From an uncultured Verrucomicrobiota bacterium (GTDB taxonomy: Bacteria > Verrucomicrobiota > Verrucomicrobiae > Verrucomicrobiales > DEV007), in assembly GCA_902591645.1 (NCBI GenBank), contig CACJBM010000010.1, positions 1 to 40,111 on the forward strand: a stretch of 40,111 nucleotides of DNA. Direction: 5' to 3'. The translations under genes were made by a program, and so were the position numbers. The notes below the pieces were generated by a model, which worked only from the letters and a program-made list of their open reading frames with translations, did no database searches and was not told the origin of the DNA. Below are positions 1-8,603 of this stretch, piece after piece (the first letter of the stretch is position 1; each line of letters opens with the position of its first letter).

Positions 1-274
1 ACTCAGTATCCACATGGTGAAAAACTAATACTTCACCCTTAGCAATTTCTGCCCCAGCATCTAACTGCGCACCTCTAGAAGGTTTATAAAACTCTACTAA
101 ATCAACACCAAATTCATCACATAATGACCTAACAGGAACCCGGTCCTTTGACGCATCAGAAACCACAATCTGTGGCATTGGTTCTAGTGACACTAATGCG
201 CCAAGACACTCCCTAAGAAATGACCCGTCATCACAACAAGGAACAATAAAACTGACATTAAATTTATCAGCCAT
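1..274 (-). CDS. Family-2 glycosyltransferase, 3' end cut off by the window
   Basis: The reverse strand reads MADKFNVSFIVPCCDDGSFL from an ATG at 272-274 and stays open to the window edge, giving about 91 residues. The beginning matches a GT-A glycosyltransferase: a hydrophobic first strand (SFIVPC), then PSRGAQLDAGAEIAKGE and VLVFHHVDTE. The last is where the usual nucleotide-sugar/metal DxD-type site (often 'FLHADT') sits. This pattern resembles the rSAM/selenodomain-associated transferase-2 subgroup (TIGR04283), which is a recollection and not a search. Its ATG shares one base with the stop of the lipid kinase upstream (TAATG), so the two are probably translated together. The acceptor is unknown. 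Only the N-terminal third is visible. Confidence 0.75.
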   Translation of the reverse strand, partial: MADKFNVSFIVPCCDDGSFLRECLGALVSLEPMPQIVVSDASKDRVPVRSLCDEFGVDLVEFYKPSRGAQLDAGAEIAKGEVLVFHHVDTE

Positions 275-1137
275 TAAGGAACAAACACTGTTAATTGCTT
301 ATCACACGGAAAGAAATCTATAGGAGTAACACCAGCCAATTCGCCATCAACCTCGAAGGGAACCTCAATATCACTTTCCACCCTAATCCTAGACGCTTTA
401 ACATATTCAATACCCTTTGTTTTCTCAGCTCTTCCAAGAGTGATCCCTGAAACATAGCGTAATATATCCGTTGGACTTTGATCCTTAAAGACCATCACAT
501 CCAGTAGGCGGTCGTCATTTGAAGCCTCAGAAAACAATTTTAGCGCGGGGCCATAAAGCGCTCCATTTCCTATAAGAACAAATGCACCTTCTATTATTTT
601 TCCTGATTCCGGAATGACCCTTATCGCTGGTGGGGCCTGATTCGCAACAGAAAATGCTGAAATTAAGTAGCTGAATCTACCAAACTTTTTTTTATTCTCC
701 CAACTAGTCTCCTCAATAATTTTTGCATCATAACCAACGCCTGCTACTTGTACAAAAATAGATTCTCCCGCCTTAAAAACATCGACCTTTCTTTTCTTCC
801 CCTTTTCAATTACTTGCCAACATTCTTTCAATTTATTTAAAGGCAACCCGAGTTCACGGGCAAAAAGATTCATAGTTCCAGTAGGGAAAATTCCAAGCTC
901 AATCTCTGAAGATAAAATTGATTCAATTACCGCGTTAATAGTACCGTCTCCACCAGCCACTGCTATTTTCGGCCAACCTTCAGAAACTAATTCACTCGCA
1001 ATTTCTTTTAAATGAGAATGATCTTTAGTTTCATAAAGTTCGATCCTGTCCGAAAAGCTTCTTAATTCCTCAGCGAACTGCTTTCCTTTTTCAGCATGAG
1101 CAGAAGGATTGAATATCAGTGGTATTTTTTCGCTCAT
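274..1137 (-). CDS. Diacylglycerol kinase-like lipid kinase (YegS/BmrU/DagK family)
   Basis: A 287-residue protein, normal length for the DAGK catalytic-domain family, which transfers phosphate from ATP to diacylglycerol, sphingoid or related lipids at the inner membrane. It opens with the strand IPLIFNPSAH. The nucleotide-binding signature GGDGT lies at residues 62-66, followed by LGIFPTGTMNLFAREL, the family's second conserved block (commonly GTxNxxAR). The C-terminal half is the usual beta-sandwich, with FEVDGE near the end. There is no signal peptide. The lipid substrate cannot be read from sequence. The downstream glycosyltransferase overlaps its stop by one base, suggesting joint lipid or glycolipid modification. 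The start ATG at 1137 gives the expected N-terminus. Confidence 0.9.
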   Translation of the reverse strand: MSEKIPLIFNPSAHAEKGKQFAEELRSFSDRIELYETKDHSHLKEIASELVSEGWPKIAVAGGDGTINAVIESILSSEIELGIFPTGTMNLFARELGLPLNKLKECWQVIEKGKKRKVDVFKAGESIFVQVAGVGYDAKIIEETSWENKKKFGRFSYLISAFSVANQAPPAIRVIPESGKIIEGAFVLIGNGALYGPALKLFSEASNDDRLLDVMVFKDQSPTDILRYVSGITLGRAEKTKGIEYVKASRIRVESDIEVPFEVDGELAGVTPIDFFPCDKQLTVFVP

Positions 1138-1180
1138 GAAACCAATTAAATGAGTCCTAAAAAGATAAACCGTAAAGAAA

Positions 1181-1510
1181 TTAAAGGTTCGATTTCACAA
1201 GTTCAAGCCACTCAGATTCTAGCTCATTAGGAGGGCTCGGTTTCCTCCCAGCCTTATTATACCAATAAGATGCATTCCCCAAATCACCTTCGATTACGTG
1301 CAAATGCGCGTGAATCCATGACCCCATACTAGTATGAATATCGCTAGCAAGATTATGCGCCTCCTCCCAATCTCCTTTCTTAGCATACCAAAGGGCACAA
1401 AGTTCCTGGGAATATTCTATTGGGGGCTCACCATCGTTCTTGACTGAATTTAAAATACTATCTACAGAATCAATTCCCATATAGCCATAATTTAGGATAG
1501 GATAAACCAA
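1181..1510 (-). CDS. Small conserved hypothetical protein
   Basis: A 109-residue soluble protein with no signal peptide or membrane segment. The middle and end (GDWEEAHNLAS, SWIHAHLHVIEGDLGNASYW, YNKAGRKP) resemble an unnamed family found in many Gram-negative bacteria, in which a helix carrying 'GDWExAH' is followed by 'WIHAxLHRxEGDxxNAxYWYxxAGR'. The pattern suggests a short TPR-like helical bundle. I do not know a function. It sits 43 bases upstream of the lipid kinase on the same strand and could share its transcript. The start ATG at 1510 is the first Met; a later in-frame Met (MGIDSV) would also keep the conserved part. Confidence 0.75.
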   Translation of the reverse strand: MVYPILNYGYMGIDSVDSILNSVKNDGEPPIEYSQELCALWYAKKGDWEEAHNLASDIHTSMGSWIHAHLHVIEGDLGNASYWYNKAGRKPSPPNELESEWLELVKSNL

Positions 1511-1639
1511 TACAACTCATTTCTTTATTCTTCGATGTCGATTGATAATTAAGTCACACAAAAGAAAAAATTAATTCTTATTTTAATGACGAAATTCCTT
1601 GATAAATACCACACAAAGTGAATCCTCAAAACTAATCAT

Positions 1640-2671
1640 TTGAGACCTAATAACACCAAAACCCCAAGAGAGAATAGCAATCATCTACCTGACGGCCTAC
1701 TCTTTCCTTTTGAACTCGTCTCGGACTATCTCATTAAAGTGGATGAGTTCATTCGAGAACAGGCCAAGTCGTTCGATCCTGGAGTCGAAGGGTATGTCAG
1801 CTATGTTTGCGATATAAGCGGTAAAAGAATTAGGCCTGCCCTTGCAATATTGGCTGGAGGTTCGACTGGAGAAATTACAAATAAACATCTAGAAATTGGT
1901 TCTGTCGTCGAGCTTGTGCACTTAGCAACGCTAATCCATGACGACATAATGGATGATGCAAAAATTCGAAGAGAACTGCCCACGGTAAGTGCTAAGTGGG
2001 GATCTTCACTCAGTGTTCTTCTTGGTGACTGCCTCTTTGCTAGGGCTCTTGAATTAGCCACAAAATTTGAGGATCCCGATGTTTGCAGGTCAGTCGCTAA
2101 TGCCGCTTCGGCCGTGTGCCAAGGAGAAATACTTCAAACTCAAAGAAGATTCGATCTAACTCTCACACGGGAAGAATATTTTCACATGATTGAATCAAAG
2201 ACTGGAGCACTCTTTGCTGTGTCAACTGAATTGGGAGCAAGGTTATCGGGAGCAAGCAAAAAAATTCAAAAAGAATTGCATGATTTTGGCATGAAGGTTG
2301 GTACGGCATATCAAATATATGATGATTGTGTTGATCTAATTGGTAAGGAAGAAAACGCAGGAAAAACACTCGGCACAGATCTCACAAAAGGGAAACTTAC
2401 CTTACCGGTATTAAATTTAATTGCCTCAGGCACTAAGACTCAGAAAGAAAAACTCAATGAACGGCTCCTATTAAAGGAACCCATTGATGTTAATACACTT
2501 GCAGGAATCGCAGACTATGACGGAGCAATTCAACGTGCAGTATTGACCGGAAAAGAGATACTCTCTGAAGCGAAAGAACATTTGGTAGATTTAGCAGATA
2601 GCTCATACCGAAAAGGTCTATTGCAAATAACAAATTATTTGGAAACGCTCTTTGATGATTGTAAATGCTGA
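1640..2671 (+). CDS. ispB: Polyprenyl diphosphate synthase (octaprenyl-type, IspB-like)
   Basis: A trans-isoprenyl diphosphate synthase of 343 residues, which adds isopentenyl diphosphate to an allylic diphosphate to make the side chain of quinones. The first Asp-rich motif is DDIMDD at residues 101-106 and the second is DDCVD at 228-232; both bind Mg-diphosphate. GKRIRPALAILAGG at about 61-74 is the usual upstream helix. The reading frame has no ATG near its beginning. A stop lies at 1619-1621 and the only normal start codon before the conserved region is TTG at 1640, so a TTG start is likely. The product chain length is not predictable with certainty. It is followed at a distance of 28 bases by lpxA. 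Confidence 0.88.
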   Translation: MRPNNTKTPRENSNHLPDGLLFPFELVSDYLIKVDEFIREQAKSFDPGVEGYVSYVCDISGKRIRPALAILAGGSTGEITNKHLEIGSVVELVHLATLIHDDIMDDAKIRRELPTVSAKWGSSLSVLLGDCLFARALELATKFEDPDVCRSVANAASAVCQGEILQTQRRFDLTLTREEYFHMIESKTGALFAVSTELGARLSGASKKIQKELHDFGMKVGTAYQIYDDCVDLIGKEENAGKTLGTDLTKGKLTLPVLNLIASGTKTQKEKLNERLLLKEPIDVNTLAGIADYDGAIQRAVLTGKEILSEAKEHLVDLADSSYRKGLLQITNYLETLFDDCKC

Positions 2672-2699
2672 GACATTCTGAATTATTTGATTCTATGTA

Positions 2700-3479
2700 A
2701 TGATTCATTCGACAGCAATTATTAATTCCAAAGCCAGAGTCGAAGAGTCAGTTCAAATTGGAGCCTACGCAATCATTGAATCTGGTGCAATTATCGCAGA
2801 AGACTGTAAGATTGGTGAACATGCTCAAATTTGCGGATCAGTTGAAATCGGTAAGGGAACTAGCATTGGACGAGGTTCAATAATTGGGTCAGAACCTCAA
2901 GACACTTCCTTTGACCCTTCCAACAAAAGCGGTGTAAAAATAGGAGAAAAAAATAATATCCGTGAACTAACGACCATTCATCGCAGTGCTAAAAAAGGAG
3001 GTTGGACTCAATTGGGAAATGAAAACTTTCTGATGACTGGCAGTCATGTCGGTCATGATGTTAAGATGGGAGACAGGAACATCATTGCCAATAATTGCCT
3101 TCTGGGTGGGCATGTTATCGTTGGTACTGGAACCTTCTTAGGAGGGGGTGCTGCTTTCCATCAATTTGTCCATTTAGGAGACCTTTGCTTAGCTCAAGGC
3201 AATTCCACGATCACAAAGGATATTCCCCCTTACTGCACAGCCAGCCAAAAGAACCGCCTTGTAGGATTAAATACCATTGGATTGCGCCGTGCGGGAATGG
3301 ATCCTACTACTCGATCACAAATTAAGAACCTCTACCGCGCTGCATTTTTCTCTCAGACTCCTTTCAGAGCGGCATTAAATAAAATAAATGCTGAAAAATT
3401 GGGTAAAGAAGCTTTAAAAATGCTAGAAGCTTTGAAAAATCCTAGCCGCAAAGGGACATGTTTTCCCAAGGTTCAATAA
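2700..3479 (+). CDS. lpxA: Acyl-ACP:UDP-N-acetylglucosamine O-acyltransferase
   Basis: The first committed enzyme of lipid A synthesis, which moves a hydroxyacyl chain from ACP to the 3-OH of UDP-GlcNAc in the cytosol. The 259-residue length is typical. The N-terminal two thirds consist of hexapeptide repeats (left-handed beta-helix). HVGHD at 116-120 contains His119, aligned with catalytic His125 of the E. coli enzyme, and His116 aligns with His122. LGGHVIVG and HQFVHLG follow. The C-terminal helical part begins with the typical RRAGM and TRSQIKNLYRA stretch. Its presence shows the cell makes lipid A. It lies between the prenyl synthase and lptD, all on the plus strand. Confidence 0.95.
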   Translation: MIHSTAIINSKARVEESVQIGAYAIIESGAIIAEDCKIGEHAQICGSVEIGKGTSIGRGSIIGSEPQDTSFDPSNKSGVKIGEKNNIRELTTIHRSAKKGGWTQLGNENFLMTGSHVGHDVKMGDRNIIANNCLLGGHVIVGTGTFLGGGAAFHQFVHLGDLCLAQGNSTITKDIPPYCTASQKNRLVGLNTIGLRRAGMDPTTRSQIKNLYRAAFFSQTPFRAALNKINAEKLGKEALKMLEALKNPSRKGTCFPKVQ

Positions 3480-3650
3480 TAAGCAAAAAAGAGCATCCAC
3501 TTCGGTATCAGACCTTTTTGCGGTATTTTTTAAAAAAAAATCCAATAAAGGCATATATAAGCCTCAATTATTCTATTTATTTTACTAAACTATTAAATGC
3601 GTCTAAAATTATAAAAAAATTAAATATCTCCACTACTACTATATCCCTCA

Positions 3651-5966
3651 GTGCAAAAACACATAAATAATCGTATAACGCACTTATTTTTGGCTATTGC
3701 GACGCTTTTAATCTATTTTTCGCCTTCCTTATCCGCCCGCTCTAAAGCTTTAGATCTAAAATTAGGTGACAGTATAGACATTCATGGGACCGAAACCTCG
3801 TATAATCACGATACAGGAATAGCAACGGCCAAGGGAGATGCCCACATCAGTTGCGGAAACACTCAGCTCTATGCCGAACAGGCCGAATATCACGCATCTT
3901 CTGGGGACATTTATATAGAAGGCAACGTATCAATTTACCAAGGTGAACTTGTTCATAAAGGTGATGCTGCGATTTATAACATCAACACTGGTGAAATCAA
4001 AGCTGATGAATTAAGGAGCGGATTAGCACCGATGTTCTACAAGACAGGAAATCTTGAAAGTGAAATTCAAGAACTCAATAAAATTTCGATGCATTCCTCG
4101 ATCATTACTACTCATGACAGTGCCAATCCCAACTATCAGATCAAAGCCAAGGAAGTTAAAATAGTTGGACTCAATGGACCAAAAGAAAAACGCCGGATCA
4201 TATTTAATAATATGACCGTGTATGCGGGAAAGGTTCCAGTGTTCTGGCTTCCATATTTATCGCAGCCTCTGGATGCCGAACAAAGTTATCAATTCTTACC
4301 TGGATATAAAAATAGTTGGGGCGCTTTCCTTTTGAACAAGTATGGGATGATGATAGGAGACAAAGCTCTGGCAACATATCATTTAGATTTTAGGTCATCA
4401 CGAGGAATCGCAGGAGGATTAGATCTTAAATCTCAAAAGCATAAAAATAACGAAAACTTTGGTCAATTTAAATCCTATTATGCAAATGATCAGGACACGA
4501 CCCTCACCCATAACAACCGGACAAGGAATGACCGTATCGACCCAGAGAGATATCGAGTGAATTTACAGCACAGGATAGAATTCGACAATCAAGAAAATTC
4601 AAATTTTTATTTAGACATAGATATCAACAAAACAAGTGATCAGTATTTTTATGAAGATTTTTTTCCTGAGGAATTTCGTTTGGATCCGCAACCTGATAAT
4701 ATACTCAATTTGCAAAAAATATTTCCTAATGCGGTTGCTAGCCTGTGGTCTAGATTTCAAGCAAATGATTTCTACCAGACAGATACCAGACTCCCTGAAC
4801 TAGCTCTAGACGCAGCCACAAGACCAATCGGGAAAACGGGTATTTTCTATAGCGGTGAAATAAGTGGTGGCATTTACGAGCAAAGATTAAGCACCAAAGA
4901 ACGTGAAGAAATTCTCCAAGGTAACGGCACAAATCATAACCTTCTCAATGAACCAGAAAATTTATTTGAAAGTCTAAGATCTCGTAACAAACATGATTCA
5001 GAATTTACGCGGATTGATACTTATCATCAGCTATCTATGCCTCAGCAGCTGTTTGGATGGTTAAATGTAACACCCAGAACAGGAATCAGAGGAACCTCCT
5101 ACTCAAGAATTAATGGTACTGATCAAAACGATACTCGCAAGGCCATTCATGCTGGACTCGACGCCTCTTTTAAATTGACTCGAGATTACAATGATTTAGG
5201 GCTTTCTCGGTTAGGTTTGACTAAGTTGCGACACACTGTGGAGCCATTCATGCATTACTCCTTCGTCACTGCAGATAAACTTAATTCTGATATAGGAAAA
5301 ATTGACCGGCTCGTATCATCAACAAAATTAAGGCCCATTGACTTATCCGAATTCACTGCCACTGATGAGATCAATGATTGGAGTATTATCCGTTCAGGAA
5401 TTTCTCAACAGTTCTTAACATACCGTGATGGTAAGGCCCATAACTGGATGACACTTAAAAGCTATATGGAGCATTACATTGATGATCCTGAATTTGACCG
5501 GGACTTTTCTAACCTTTACAATGAAATCAGCTTCACCCCGCTTCCTTGGTTCTCTATAAGCCATGAAATAGGCATTCCTTTATTTGCTGAAGATCCATTC
5601 GATTATACTGAATCGAATACCAGAGTCACTCTGATGCCAACTGATCAACTAGAATTCAGTATTGCTCACCGGTTTTTGCAGGATCATCCTATACTTGAGG
5701 ATTCTGATCTTCTCGATTTTAGAACTTATTACCGCATTGGAGATCGTTGGGGATTGAGTGCGAGACAACGATACGAATTTGATGATGGAACTTTAGAATT
5801 CCAACAATACTCACTGCATTACGATCTAAATAGTTGGACAGCAGGCATCGGAGCCTTAGTTGCAGACCACCGTTCAAGTGAAGATGAATTTGGACTCGTC
5901 TTTACTTTAACACTGAAAGACTTCCCATCCCTCAGTGTCCCAGTCGGAATAACTCCATCACACTAA
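3651..5966 (+). CDS. lptD: LPS-assembly outer-membrane protein LptD
   Basis: A 771-residue outer-membrane protein that inserts lipopolysaccharide into the outer leaflet. After an export signal (LFLAIATLLIYFSPSLSA) comes an OstA/LptA-like beta-jellyroll at about residues 35-150 (GIATAKGDAHISCG, GDIYIEGNVSIYQGE). Then comes VPVFWLPYLSQPLD, the conserved entrance to the LptD barrel (family 'P.fy.Pyf..p'), and a long beta-barrel rich in alternating aromatic residues. The frame starts with GTG at 3651 in very AT-rich DNA, with no ATG in frame before the signal peptide. No paired cysteines like those of E. coli LptD stand out. Placement behind lpxA makes sense for LPS biogenesis. No lptE, lptA or lptC lies in the window. 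Confidence 0.9.
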   Translation: MQKHINNRITHLFLAIATLLIYFSPSLSARSKALDLKLGDSIDIHGTETSYNHDTGIATAKGDAHISCGNTQLYAEQAEYHASSGDIYIEGNVSIYQGELVHKGDAAIYNINTGEIKADELRSGLAPMFYKTGNLESEIQELNKISMHSSIITTHDSANPNYQIKAKEVKIVGLNGPKEKRRIIFNNMTVYAGKVPVFWLPYLSQPLDAEQSYQFLPGYKNSWGAFLLNKYGMMIGDKALATYHLDFRSSRGIAGGLDLKSQKHKNNENFGQFKSYYANDQDTTLTHNNRTRNDRIDPERYRVNLQHRIEFDNQENSNFYLDIDINKTSDQYFYEDFFPEEFRLDPQPDNILNLQKIFPNAVASLWSRFQANDFYQTDTRLPELALDAATRPIGKTGIFYSGEISGGIYEQRLSTKEREEILQGNGTNHNLLNEPENLFESLRSRNKHDSEFTRIDTYHQLSMPQQLFGWLNVTPRTGIRGTSYSRINGTDQNDTRKAIHAGLDASFKLTRDYNDLGLSRLGLTKLRHTVEPFMHYSFVTADKLNSDIGKIDRLVSSTKLRPIDLSEFTATDEINDWSIIRSGISQQFLTYRDGKAHNWMTLKSYMEHYIDDPEFDRDFSNLYNEISFTPLPWFSISHEIGIPLFAEDPFDYTESNTRVTLMPTDQLEFSIAHRFLQDHPILEDSDLLDFRTYYRIGDRWGLSARQRYEFDDGTLEFQQYSLHYDLNSWTAGIGALVADHRSSEDEFGLVFTLTLKDFPSLSVPVGITPSH

Positions 5967-5990
5967 GATGTGAAGAATTTTTCTTCTTAG
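5963..5990 (+). other. Hairpin at the end of lptD
   Basis: An inverted repeat begins in the lptD stop codon. GAAGAA (5972-5977) pairs with TTCTTC (5981-5986) around a 3-base loop, and CTAA (5963-5966) can pair with TTAG (5987-5990) across a bulge. There is no T-run behind it, so it is not a standard intrinsic terminator. It might protect the 3' end of the lptD message or act as a weak terminator. Confidence 0.35.
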
Positions 5991-6056
5991 GCGATTAATT
6001 AAATTATCTCTAAAGTTATCAATTTCACTAACCAAAATCTCGGTAAGTCCTAAAAC

Positions 6057-7295
6057 ATGCCTAAACAACTTTCTCGGAAAATTTGCATAAAAATTCTATG
6101 TGAATGGGAAGAATCTAGTAAGTTTATAGACTCTATAATTGAAAGTGAATGTAACAATTCCGAACTGGATCCGCGCGACAGGGCATTTATCCAAAACATT
6201 ACACTAGGAGTAATCAAAAATCTTACCGTTCTTGAAAATTGGTTATATAAATTACGAAAAGGGAAAATTGATTCGGATATAAGACGTATTATTTACCTGG
6301 GACTTTATCAAATACTACTGATGCGTGTTCCTGATCACGCTGCTGTCAATGAAACGGTTAACCTCGCAAGAACAAGAGCACGAGGCCTAGTGAATGCCAT
6401 ACTCAGGCGAGCGGTACGAGAACAAGACCAATTACTCGGAAATTTAGATTCAATGCTACCTGCAGATAAATATTCTATACCTGATCACATTTACCCACGC
6501 TGGGAAAAACAGTTTGGAGTTGAAGAAGCTGAACGCATTGCTTACCAATCCAACCAGGCCGCATCTATTACGGTCCGGTCAAACCCCCTTAGAGGTGGAC
6601 TCACTGATAAAGATATTTCTGATACTGATGCATCTCCTGTTAAGGATTTTCCTGAATTCTATAAAGTCAAAAAGCTTCCCTTCGAAGCGCTCAATAATGG
6701 GCGTTGCTATGCACAGGACCCATCAACTTCAGTCGCCCCAAACTTACTAAATCCAAAATCATCACACCAGGTTCTTGATGTTTGTGCTGCTCCAGGAGGA
6801 AAAACTTCTATACTTTCTCTATGCATGGAAAACAAAGGAAATATCACTGCAACGGACATTGAAGGTCCTCGATCCAATAGATTAAAAGAAAACCTAAAAA
6901 GGCTAGGAGTAAAAAATGTCACTGTCCAAAGTGGAGACCTATTGAGTCAGGATAATTTTTTGTTCGATCAGAGCAATCAATATGATCGAATACTCATAGA
7001 TGTTCCCTGTTCAAATACTGGAGTCTTTAGACGAAGGGCCGATGCAAAGTGGCGTCTGATGCCTGGATTCACAAAGGATTTAGCTCAACTTCAATTTCGT
7101 ATGGTCGAATCCATAATCCCTTTATTAAAAGAGGGTGGCAAAATGGTATACAGCACATGCAGTATAGATGATGAGGAAAATGGACAGCTCGTGTCCAAAA
7201 TAATAGAAAAATTTTCTTATCTAAAGAAAATCGATGAAGTTTTATTAATTCCTCAAGATGATCGGGACGGCGCATATGCTGCATTGCTTGGATAG
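6057..7295 (+). CDS. rsmB: 16S rRNA m5C967 methyltransferase RsmB
   Basis: A 412-residue enzyme that puts a methyl group on C5 of a 16S rRNA cytosine. The N-terminal NusB-like RNA-binding domain covers about residues 5-130 (ELDPRDRAFIQ, LGLYQILLM, HAAVNETVNLAR). The Rossmann methyltransferase domain has the SAM motif DVCAAPGGKTS at 241-251. It has two conserved cysteines, Cys318 in DVPCSNTG (release/general role) and Cys368 in YSTCSI (the nucleophile in RsmB). The start ATG at 6057 is the first in frame and gives the standard N-terminus. The TAG stop at 7293-7295 is followed by an open in-frame stretch that includes a small membrane ORF. Confidence 0.94.
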   Translation: MPKQLSRKICIKILCEWEESSKFIDSIIESECNNSELDPRDRAFIQNITLGVIKNLTVLENWLYKLRKGKIDSDIRRIIYLGLYQILLMRVPDHAAVNETVNLARTRARGLVNAILRRAVREQDQLLGNLDSMLPADKYSIPDHIYPRWEKQFGVEEAERIAYQSNQAASITVRSNPLRGGLTDKDISDTDASPVKDFPEFYKVKKLPFEALNNGRCYAQDPSTSVAPNLLNPKSSHQVLDVCAAPGGKTSILSLCMENKGNITATDIEGPRSNRLKENLKRLGVKNVTVQSGDLLSQDNFLFDQSNQYDRILIDVPCSNTGVFRRRADAKWRLMPGFTKDLAQLQFRMVESIIPLLKEGGKMVYSTCSIDDEENGQLVSKIIEKFSYLKKIDEVLLIPQDDRDGAYAALLG

Positions 7296-7331
7296 CTTGT
7301 TTCTATAGAATATCGAGACTATCATTACCGT

Positions 7332-7475
7332 GTGTTCGGAAAATTAATTTCTCTACTGACAAGCCTTGCGCTTATAGCAACAATAATTACAGCAATAATT
7401 ATCTGGGCTTTGAACCGTTCTACTATTTACGAGCGGAAACAAGATCCAGGAACTGCTAATGTGAAGCTACCCTGA
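7332..7475 (+). CDS. Possible 47-residue single-pass membrane protein
   Basis: A short frame with GTG start: FGKLISLLTSL, then LALIATIITAIIIWAL, then a polar tail NRSTIYERKQDP ending KLP. It has a basic residue, about 22 hydrophobic residues and a charged C-terminus, the pattern of a small inner-membrane protein with a cytosolic or periplasmic tail. It fills the gap between rsmB and the DUF6807 gene and is in the same frame as rsmB, 36 bases after its TAG stop. No SD-like sequence is obvious before the GTG. I do not recognise a family. The hydrophobic/polar organisation argues for coding, but its shortness and GTG start keep confidence moderate. Confidence 0.45.
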   Translation: MFGKLISLLTSLALIATIITAIIIWALNRSTIYERKQDPGTANVKLP

Positions 7476-7545
7476 AACACATAATGGAATTTAAATTAAA
7501 GAACAGATAAACTAAATATCCCAATTTCAAATAACACCTAATTAC

Positions 7546-8508
7546 ATGAAAAGAACATACCTACCTTCAATTTTGTTAATATTACTAACGATCAATATTG
7601 TTTCCTCTAAAGAAAATAATTCCTCTGTTAAATTAGACTATCAAACTGAAGGAAAAATATCAGTCACCATTAACAATGAACCATTCACTACTTACCATTA
7701 CAGTAAAGATAGGGCAAAGCCTGTCCTCTATCCAATACTTGGTCCTGACGGCAAAAGAATGGTCAGGGATTGGCCCCTAAAAAAAGATTCCCCCAACGAA
7801 GCGCATGACCATCCACATCATGAATCTCTATGGTACACACATGGGGATGTGAATGGAATAAGCTTCTGGCATGTCGGTGAAAAAATGGGGAAGATCAGAC
7901 ATAAAGAATTTGTTAAGAAAGGAAAGGATGAAATAATTACTAGGAATGACTGGTACAGTCCTAAGGAGATTATTCAATGCTCGGATAAGACACGAATACG
8001 GTTCTTTGCTCTGCCTAACGGGGGGCGAGGTGTAGATTACGAAGTAACGATCATAGCATCTAACGGTGATGTTAAATTTGGCGACACCAAAGAAGGGTCA
8101 ATGGGCATAAGAACACATCCTGCTCTCCGTTTAAAAGGTAAAGTCGCTACAGGTAAAGCAATAAATAATAATGGTGTTGCAGGAAGATCAGTTTGGGGAA
8201 AGCCAGCTAAGTGGCTTTATTATTGGGGTAAAGTTGAAGATAATGAAGTTGGTATAGGAATATTCGATCACCCATCCAATCCTAGACATCCTACTACCTG
8301 GCACGCTCGTGATTATGGACTAATCGCCGCAAACCCCTTCGGATACTCACATTTTCAAGGAAAGCCAAGAGGAACCGGAGATCTGGTTATCAAAGACGGT
8401 GAAAAAATAACGTTCCGCTATGCATTCGTTTTTCTAAGCGGTGATAACAAAAAATCAGGAGTTGGTGGTATCTATGATAAATGGGTTTTTTCTGATGCGA
8501 AGTTCTGA
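7546..8508 (+). CDS. Secreted DUF6807 (PmoA-like) protein
   Basis: A 320-residue exported protein: signal peptide YLPSILLILLTINIVSS, then a domain matching DUF6807, often labelled 'PmoA family' in planctomycetes and verrucomicrobia. Visible family marks are KPVLYPILGPDG, then HDHPHHESLWYTHGDVNG with a His cluster around residues 86-90, GRGVDYEV, IRTHPALRL and NPRHPTTWHARDYG. The biochemical role of this family is not established as far as I know. In genomes it accompanies carbohydrate-degradation genes, and the His-rich strand suggests metal or sugar binding (inference). It lies just upstream of a TonB-dependent receptor on the same strand (95-base gap), which supports a role in saccharide use. 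Confidence 0.85.
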   Translation: MKRTYLPSILLILLTINIVSSKENNSSVKLDYQTEGKISVTINNEPFTTYHYSKDRAKPVLYPILGPDGKRMVRDWPLKKDSPNEAHDHPHHESLWYTHGDVNGISFWHVGEKMGKIRHKEFVKKGKDEIITRNDWYSPKEIIQCSDKTRIRFFALPNGGRGVDYEVTIIASNGDVKFGDTKEGSMGIRTHPALRLKGKVATGKAINNNGVAGRSVWGKPAKWLYYWGKVEDNEVGIGIFDHPSNPRHPTTWHARDYGLIAANPFGYSHFQGKPRGTGDLVIKDGEKITFRYAFVFLSGDNKKSGVGGIYDKWVFSDAKF

Positions 8509-8603
8509 TTAAACTGCGCATGAACTAAAATTCCATAACTCACAATCATATTCTTACTCTTATAGATCCTAATTGTGAAAGAACAAAAAAATACCCAAAG
8601 AAA

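Noticed and set aside
3458..3670. 70-codon frame between lpxA and lptD
   Set aside because: It begins inside lpxA, overlaps lptD and consists of codons from AT-rich DNA with Ile/Lys/Asn bias. No signal or motif.
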